Positions 58,898-64,000 of a stretch of 64,000 nucleotides of DNA are shown here, piece after piece (the first letter of the stretch is position 1; every line of letters starts with the position of its first letter). Origin of the DNA: Pseudoxanthobacter soli DSM 19599 (GTDB lineage Bacteria > Pseudomonadota > Alphaproteobacteria > Rhizobiales > Segnochrobactraceae); contig NZ_FRXO01000009.1 in the NCBI RefSeq assembly GCF_900148505.1, forward strand, positions 62,001 through 126,000. Reading direction: 5' to 3'. Below the pieces are notes generated by a model. The model was given only the letters and a program-made list of their open reading frames with translations, was not told the DNA's origin and made no database searches. A program made the position numbers and the translations under genes.

Positions 58898-59803
58898 TCA
58901 GAGAGTGACGATGTACTCGGCGCTCAGAACCGTCACGGCGCCCGAGTCACGCCGCTGCAGGCGGCGCAGATTAGTCAAGAAGCGCGCCGTTTCATCTTCG
59001 TCGAGCGCCCCCGGCTCTGCTGCCGCCCCTCTCGGATCGAGCAGTTTGCGACCATCCGCGTCCCAAAGTAGCACCGTGGTCGCCAGGAACCTTCCAGGAG
59101 CGGGCTGCACGGGCGCCGCTTCGGGCATCAGCAGCAGCTGTCCTTCAACCAGGCGCGGGAGAGACGGTGACGGCAGCCACAAGATCGTGTCTCGCCAGTT
59201 CATCTGCCAGCATCTGAAACCGACAGGGCGCGTGTCACGCGCAAGCAATGTATAGGCCATGGCTGGCTCGTGATCGATGCCCCGTACGGCAATCCGGCCT
59301 TTGTGCCGACCAGCTTCGAAGACGATAGGCCCGTCGCCGCCAGACGGCAGAAAGCCGTCGAAACTGCGGTTCCCAGCGAACTTCTCGATCACGAGGCGGA
59401 CCGGTCCTTGCGGATTAGCGCCGGGCGCGAGTTCGCCGAGCAGCGCATCTTGCGCGCGGTCGAGCGTTTCGTCGTCCTCTATCCGCGCGGCCGACTGGAT
59501 GCGCCGGATGAATTCGTAGAGCGGCAGCGTGAAATCGGACGGCACAAGCGGTTCGGTCAAACCAGATAGCCCGCGCGCGCCCAGACTGACCTCAAGCCGT
59601 TTGTTGACGATCGCGGCGAGTTCCGTCGCGGTATCGAGGGAGAAGCCATAATCGCCGTAGAGAAGCTTGGAAAACTTCGGCGCGCTGCTTTCCCAATTTC
59701 CCTCCCCGAATAGCCGGAAGGCGATCTCAGACTCGGGCAGCGGCATGCCAACGAGTTCCCGAAACGCGCGCCATTTTAGGTACAGACCCGGAGTCGTCGC
59801 CAT
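58898..59803 (-). CDS. Unknown partner of the caspase-like protein
   Basis: A 301-residue soluble protein. Residues 1-60 look like a helical recognition domain (YLKWRAFRELVGMPLPESEIAFRLF-type, quoted as LKWRAFRELVGMPLPE), then a beta-rich part with WRDTILWLPSPSLP and LLLWDADGRKLLDPR. It has no signal. ATG 59803 (MATTPGLYLKW) is preferred; the 26 residues upstream read as noise. Its stop is 13 bases before the caspase start, so they are expressed together, possibly as sensor and effector. Family not recognised. Confidence 0.65.
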   Translation of the reverse strand: MATTPGLYLKWRAFRELVGMPLPESEIAFRLFGEGNWESSAPKFSKLLYGDYGFSLDTATELAAIVNKRLEVSLGARGLSGLTEPLVPSDFTLPLYEFIRRIQSAARIEDDETLDRAQDALLGELAPGANPQGPVRLVIEKFAGNRSFDGFLPSGGDGPIVFEAGRHKGRIAVRGIDHEPAMAYTLLARDTRPVGFRCWQMNWRDTILWLPSPSLPRLVEGQLLLMPEAAPVQPAPGRFLATTVLLWDADGRKLLDPRGAAAEPGALDEDETARFLTNLRRLQRRDSGAVTVLSAEYIVTL

Positions 59804-60202
59804 GACGTTTGACCATTCACGATGGGGTTCAGCTTCACCATGATGCTGTGTCGCAGTGGCGAAGACAATTGTCGTGGGCAACGCCTAGCGAAACGTCTAC
59901 CATCTGCCGTCCCTATGATGGCAGGTGGGCAAAGCGGATGTGGTCAGACTCCAGTTAAGGCGCTGGTGTTGCGCCAGAAGCAGCCCTCGCTGAGCGCATA
60001 CCAGAACGTCCGGCATGGGGCCGGTAGCGGCCTTTCCGCTATTGGGGGCTTCAAACGAGAAGCGGACATATCGCCGATGAATGTCCGAGACCGAAGTGAC
60101 CCATATCTGAGATTCGCGAGGTCTGCTAATGGGTTGGTCCGGCTGCTTCCTTCCGCGGGATAGTCTGCAAGGACTGGCCCGCGCCCCGCAGGAAAAGCCC
60201 CC
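59804..60202. other. Gap at the island edge
   Basis: About 400 bases between the first gene of the caspase operon and the IS110-like remnant. It must contain the operon promoter, but I see no convincing -35/-10 pair. The 10-bp palindrome GACAATTGTC near 59864-59873 is the only symmetry noted. Confidence 0.4.
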
Positions 60203-60620
60203 TTGGACGCAGACACAGATACCGCTATTCCGGTCCTGACCTCCGTTGGAATCGACATAGCCAAGGACGTTTTTCACATTGTATGTTCCGGTCCCGACAG
60301 CAAGATTGCGTTCCGCCGCAAGATAAAACGGCTTGCGCTGGCGGAGACTTTTCGGAAGCTGCCGCCATGCATCGTAGGGATGGAGGCCTGCCTCAGCGCA
60401 CATTTCGTCAGCCTTACCCCTAAGGGCGCAGGGACACGAGCCACGGATCATGACGGCTATCCACGTGAAGCCCTTCATAAAAAGGGGCAGAAGAACGATT
60501 ACAATGACACCGAGGCTATCGCCGAAGCGGCGTTGCGCCCCAACCTGCACCTGGTCCGCGAGAACAACCCAAGATCAGGTCAATCTCCAGGCCTGGCGCC
60601 GCGTCCGTGGCTTTCCCTGA
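60203..60620 (+). pseudogene. IS110-family transposase remnant
   Basis: The N-terminal part reads SVGIDIAKDVFHIVCSGPD, IAFRRKIKRLALAETF, LPPCIVGMEACLSAHFV, then in a shifted frame KKGQKNDYNDTEAIAEAALR and PNLHLVREN. This is the DEDD transposase start of IS110. It is broken by frameshifts and lacks the C-terminal half. It marks the right border of the unknown island. Confidence 0.8.
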
Positions 60621-60672
60621 ACCACTTAGCACCGTTTGGGAAAAGTCTGCATTCTGACGGGAGGATGGATAC

Positions 60673-61092
60673 ATGGAGGCCATGGATGCACTGATTGCCT
60701 CTAGGACGATCGAACGAACGGTGTTCACGCTGTGCGCGCCGTTGCTCCTTTATTTGGGTTGTCGGCTGCTGACCCGTGCCTTCGACTACAACGATCAAGC
60801 TCGCACCGAACTGCGAGACAAATACAAATTCCAAGTGGCCAGCTTCCTGCCGGGGGCGGCCTGCGTGCTGCTGGCCGTGGCAATCGGGTTCGCGATCTTT
60901 TGGCACCCCTTGGAACTGTCGAAGGCCGAGCAAGATCATCTGATCAAGTTAGACCAAATCGGACATCCAGACCTGCAGAGGGCGGCACCGCCGCCACTGC
61001 CGGCCGGGCCAGGAGGGGTGGGCCCAGGGGGCGAGGTCGGGTCCGCGCCTAAGCCTTCTTTAGGGCGGGAAATACCGTCGCTACCCCGGTGA
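60673..61092 (+). CDS. Two-span membrane protein
   Basis: A 139-residue protein: membrane spans near residues 17-35 (VFTLCAPLLLYLGCRLL) and 56-78 (ASFLPGAACVLLAVAIGFAIF), then a Pro/Gly-rich tail. It overlaps the 3' end of the opposite gene by 44 bases. Function unknown. Confidence 0.6.
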   Translation: MEAMDALIASRTIERTVFTLCAPLLLYLGCRLLTRAFDYNDQARTELRDKYKFQVASFLPGAACVLLAVAIGFAIFWHPLELSKAEQDHLIKLDQIGHPDLQRAAPPPLPAGPGGVGPGGEVGSAPKPSLGREIPSLPR

Positions 61093-62119
61093 ATAGGGCG
61101 GCGATGAACATCACCGAAGCGAGTCCGAGCGAGCCCTTGCCGGCCGCGTAGGCGCCGATGACTGCCGGAGTGGCCGTGCCGATCGCGATCATGGCAACCC
61201 GCGCGGCCGCCAAGCGTAACGACCCACGGAACCGAAGGTCGAGCATGATATCGCAGCGCTGCTCTAGATCCTTCTCGTCCGCCGTCTTGGGGACGCCCAA
61301 AGCCAGGCGCAGGCCGGCGGAAAGCTCGAAAAGCTGTTGCTCAGTCGAGAAGGCGAACCGGATGAGATCGTAGCGGGAATCCAGTTTGGCGACCGTTTCG
61401 GAGCTAAATTTGAGGTCGCTATCGTCCGCGCTCGCCGACAAGGTCATCGCGTCAGACAGATTGTTTTCGCCTTCAGGCGAGTAGCTGTAGATGTCCAGAA
61501 AATAGCGGCGGCCAGACTCCAATTCAAACCGCCCGCCTTGCGGCTCCAGCGGCGGGCCTCCGGTTGCGGGGGAGAGCCCCTGAACGCTGAAGAAGGCGAT
61601 GGGCTTACTGTCCTCGAACTTCGCCTCCTGCCGAAGCGCCTTCGTCGTGTTCTCGAAGGCCGTCATGGCTTCGCTCGTCGCCGCCCGGAACGGCGTCAGG
61701 GCGTCGGAGATTTCGAACACGAGGCGGCCCGCCCGGGAACTAGCGTCGGACTTGGCCGTCGGCAGAAGCGCCAGTTCGCCCTCGGTCATCAGACCACGTA
61801 GCTTCGCGTCATCGAGATCTTTGACGAACTCGGCGACCCTTAGGGTGAAGACGTAAGAACTGCCGACCTTCTGGATGCGGGTGACCGTGACAAATCGGCA
61901 GGGCGCAAGAAGCGATGTTGCACCCTCAGGGGTGGCCCAGTGGCAGATAAGTCCGGCCAGGTTGACGGCGCGTGTGCGCTCGTACCGCGCAGCAAGATCC
62001 TGCTCTAGGTAATTTTCCCCATAGCGGAAGCGGAATTCGGTGCCGGCGGGATGTGCTAGGGCTCGAACGATATCGTCGTTGTAGCGACGCCGGGCGCTTG
62101 ACGACAGCAGGACCAGCAA
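61049..62119 (-). CDS. Unknown protein with C-terminal membrane anchor
   Basis: About 356 residues. A soluble N-terminal body (RYEYGENYLEQDL-like, quoted as FRYGENYLEQDLAARYERT) is followed by two C-terminal membrane spans (AAARVAMIAIGTATPAVIGAY; GLASVMFIAALFTGVATV). I prefer TTG 62119 (LLVLLSSSARRRYND) behind GGGGAGGGGCAC, 17 bases after the previous stop; an ATG at 62191 would overlap that gene by 55 bases. Family unknown. It follows the DUF1998 gene and a small gene on the same strand, so it may belong to one functional unit. Confidence 0.6.
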   Translation of the reverse strand: MLVLLSSSARRRYNDDIVRALAHPAGTEFRFRYGENYLEQDLAARYERTRAVNLAGLICHWATPEGATSLLAPCRFVTVTRIQKVGSSYVFTLRVAEFVKDLDDAKLRGLMTEGELALLPTAKSDASSRAGRLVFEISDALTPFRAATSEAMTAFENTTKALRQEAKFEDSKPIAFFSVQGLSPATGGPPLEPQGGRFELESGRRYFLDIYSYSPEGENNLSDAMTLSASADDSDLKFSSETVAKLDSRYDLIRFAFSTEQQLFELSAGLRLALGVPKTADEKDLEQRCDIMLDLRFRGSLRLAAARVAMIAIGTATPAVIGAYAAGKGSLGLASVMFIAALFTGVATVFPALKKA

Positions 62120-62136
62120 GTGCCCCTCCCCATGGG

Positions 62137-62397
62137 CTATTTCACGAAGTTGGGCTGGCCGTCCTTGGCGACCCAACTCAAGTGAATCCAACCGGCCGGG
62201 ATGTAGTGGGAAACTCCTTCCGCGTCAAAGATGCGATGGCCGCCGCTTTCGCTCACATTGAGCTTCAAAGGGGCCTCGATCCGCACCACGTCTCCGCCGC
62301 GGAAGCGGTATTCCCGGTAGCGTTCGCTGGAGATGTCCTCGAACGCCAAGTCGGTGGCGTTTTCGAACCGAGGGGCGTCGGCGAGCTGAGCGACCAT
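62137..62397 (-). CDS. Small unknown protein
   Basis: An 86-residue protein, beta-rich (YREYRFRGGDVVRIEAPLKL; GVSHYIPAGWIHLSWVAKDG). It is between the DUF1998 gene and the membrane-anchored gene, with short spacings, and is likely in the same transcript. Family unknown. Confidence 0.65.
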   Translation of the reverse strand: MVAQLADAPRFENATDLAFEDISSERYREYRFRGGDVVRIEAPLKLNVSESGGHRIFDAEGVSHYIPAGWIHLSWVAKDGQPNFVK

Positions 62398-62552
62398 AAC
62401 GAAAGTCCTACGACAGCCGATGTTGACAGGGTGGACGACGACGTATTGCCGTCCAGTATGCTGCGATTCTTATCGCACAATGCCGGAACGGCCTATGCTG
62501 GTCTCCGCCCCTAGCCGTCGTCCCTTGGAACGAGTCCACTTTGGGATTTAAC

Positions 62553-64000
62553 TCAAAGGGCGTTTATCACCTTCGCGACCGCTTCGCCCAGGTTTTTGCG
62601 CACCAGCAGTTCGTCGATCAGCACCACGCCTTTCACCTGTGTGGCGTGGAGCGGTACGCTGGGCGCGACCGGCGAATGAAGATCGAGCGGCGTGATCTTG
62701 CCGGTGGACTTTCGTATGAGGCAGATCGGGGCCTGCGTCACCGAGCTTGTCGCGGTGGCGATTTCGAAGTCGTCAGAGAACTGGCGACGCAGGTCTGCCG
62801 CCAGCAGTTGGACGGACGACTGTGCGCGCTCCAACGAATACGGCGGAGTGACGCCGGTCATCACCTGTCGTAGCACCTGGGCGCCGAGCTTGCGGTCCAG
62901 CAGGGTGTGGTCGAGTCGATTGCGGAAGCTGCGCAGACACCGATAGCAGGAGGCATCGCAGTCGGCCGGGCACTGCTCCATGATGTCCAGCGCCTTGCAG
63001 AAGAGCTCGGCGCCGCGCGACGCCATCTGCGGCGAGAACCCGGCACCGCCGGCCAGGGTGTCGTAGAGGAAGACTTCGACCACGGCGCCAGCGGCGCCGC
63101 TGTCGTTCAACGCCGGCCGATGTTCGGCCAGGATTTCGCCGGGTTCGATCTCCAGCAACTGGCTGGTGGCCTTGGCGACGGCTTCACAGATCGTCCGCAT
63201 CGCCGACGCGGTCTCCGCGTTGGGCGGCGGGAGGCGGATCGGCGCCGCCAAGCTCAGCGAGAACAGGGCGATGTCAGTGACGAACTCGACCCCGAGGACC
63301 ACGCCATGCGAAACCGCGCCCGGGCAGTTGGGCTCATTGTCGTTGGGGAACGGCAGGGTGTGAGGTTGGCGCAGATTCACTTCGGGCGAGGCGACGGACT
63401 CGATGCGGCCGCAGCGCACGCAATACTCATAGCCGTCACCGCCGGGCCCAGAGTTTGAGACAAGCAGGGGCTCACGGGTAGCCAGTCCGCGCAGGCGCGG
63501 GTTGATCTCATGATCGAAATCCTGGACACCGCTCGACATGACAAGCTTCGCCCGGGTGGCGTAGGCGGTCTCGTTCGGTTCGTCCGGCGTGGTGACAGCC
63601 GGCTGGTCCCAGAGGTGGGCGAACCCCGGCGGCCGGAACCACGGTTTGCTCGGTCCGAACGTGCCGGGCGTCTGGCAGGCCTCGCAGGTGAGCCTCTCGC
63701 TCCGTCGGTCCGGATCAAAGTCCGTGGTCTTGGCGTGCCCGCATTGGGCGCACTCGTAGTAGAGCTTGCGCCGCCCCCAGGCGTTCTTCCGATCGTGGGG
63801 GAAGGGCGAGTAGATGGCCCGGGAAGTGTACTGTTTTCCCGCGATCCAGATTTGCTTGTTTGGGGCGTATTGCGACAGCGCCACGTTGAGGCCTTGGCTT
63901 GGCGCGAACTCCATTTCGTGCCGGAAACCGGTGGCGGTGGGGCTGAAGACGTAGAAAGGCGCTACGTCCATTGGGAAGGCGTAACGGGGCAGCACGCCCC
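62553..64000 (-). CDS. DUF1998/MZB zinc-binding helicase-associated protein, C-terminal part
   Basis: At least 480 residues; the 5' end is beyond the window. The N-terminal visible part VLPRYAFPMDV is the conserved LPxYxFPxDV start of the DUF1998 region found in YprA/Hrq1-type helicases and in DrmB of DISARM. Zinc ligands: YYECAQCGHAK, LTCEACQTPG, YCVRCGRIES, and the MZB motif CPADCDASCYRCLRSFRN with HTLLDRKLG. Such proteins act on DNA in repair or phage defence. No drmC-like nuclease follows, so DISARM is unproven. The helicase part, if any, lies past 64000. Confidence 0.7.
   Translation of the reverse strand, partial: GVLPRYAFPMDVAPFYVFSPTATGFRHEMEFAPSQGLNVALSQYAPNKQIWIAGKQYTSRAIYSPFPHDRKNAWGRRKLYYECAQCGHAKTTDFDPDRRSERLTCEACQTPGTFGPSKPWFRPPGFAHLWDQPAVTTPDEPNETAYATRAKLVMSSGVQDFDHEINPRLRGLATREPLLVSNSGPGGDGYEYCVRCGRIESVASPEVNLRQPHTLPFPNDNEPNCPGAVSHGVVLGVEFVTDIALFSLSLAAPIRLPPPNAETASAMRTICEAVAKATSQLLEIEPGEILAEHRPALNDSGAAGAVVEVFLYDTLAGGAGFSPQMASRGAELFCKALDIMEQCPADCDASCYRCLRSFRNRLDHTLLDRKLGAQVLRQVMTGVTPPYSLERAQSSVQLLAADLRRQFSDDFEIATATSSVTQAPICLIRKSTGKITPLDLHSPVAPSVPLHATQVKGVVLIDELLVRKNLGEAVAKVINAL

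Noticed and set aside
42310-59803. Type VI secretion or toxin-immunity cluster
   Set aside because: HdeA/Rap1a-like and LytM-like proteins hint at it, but no Tss, VgrG, PAAR or Hcp gene is present.
59897-60550. Minus-strand frame of 217 codons near the island edge
   Set aside because: It overlaps the recognisable IS110 transposase remnant on the plus strand and shows no domain.
1-64000. tRNA, rRNA or other structural RNA genes
   Set aside because: I found no T-loop/anticodon arrangement or rRNA signature on either strand.
62553-64000. DISARM system
   Set aside because: Only a DUF1998 region is visible. The next genes are not a phospholipase-D nuclease or methylase, so the name is not justified from this window.

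Overview
The window is high-GC DNA with densely packed genes. Its codon use and gene content point to an alphaproteobacterium of the Hyphomicrobiales (Rhizobiales): a giant coiled-coil protein of the GPR/RgsE polar-growth type, many LysR/LacI/RpiR-controlled catabolic operons, two multi-subunit sugar or phosphodiester ABC importers, and a family of ~115-bp palindromic intergenic repeats resembling rhizobial mosaic elements. I saw no rRNA, tRNA or CRISPR array.

Layout. (1) 0.3-9.0 kb is one 2.9-kilo-residue coiled-coil membrane protein with internal tandem repeats. (2) 9.3-20 kb is a patchwork of small regulator/enzyme pairs: LysR and a Tat-exported metallo-beta-lactamase-fold protein, a flavin-reductase-like protein, TetR with a clear operator and a second metallo-beta-lactamase-fold protein, a SnoaL-like protein, LysR and an epoxide hydrolase, an AhpD-like protein and a Tat-exported amidase. 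(3) 20-31 kb is a minus-strand operon running from a LacI-type double operator at 31.05 kb: a Rbs-type ABC importer (ATPase, two permeases, binding protein), LacI, an unknown protein, a lactonase-like hydrolase, an L-gulonate-dehydrogenase-like enzyme, a histidinol-dehydrogenase-like (HpsN-type) enzyme and an SDR. (4) 31.9-39.1 kb is an RpiR regulator with three copies of its likely operator, a Ugp-type ABC importer, a binding protein, a phosphodiesterase and a HAD phosphatase. I read it as an uptake-and-hydrolysis locus for an organic phosphodiester. (5) 39.2-42.2 kb is decayed DNA: tandem repeats, IS5-family fragments, a broken cupin gene and one intact secreted VOC protein.

(6) 42.3-59.8 kb is the most unusual part. 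It holds about twenty genes, nearly all unrecognised, most secreted or membrane-bound: a VIT-domain protein, a MerR regulator, a glycine-rich repeat protein, a LytM-like domain without its metal ligands, a DUF4189-like protein, many short Cys-containing secreted proteins, and a 947-residue fusion of a caspase-like domain, a membrane segment, Sel1-like repeats and a DsbA-like thioredoxin domain. Three transcription starts in the island share one 23-bp promoter-like motif, which suggests that the MerR protein controls them. IS256- and IS110-family fragments lie in and beside it. (7) 60.7-64 kb carries small membrane proteins and the C-terminal part of a DUF1998 zinc-binding (helicase-associated) protein cut by the window end.

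The repeat family (eight copies, 14.6-39.5 kb) is flanked by CTAG or CTAA and in several cases abuts or supplies the stop codon of the neighbouring gene. This suggests a mobile element that targets CTAG.
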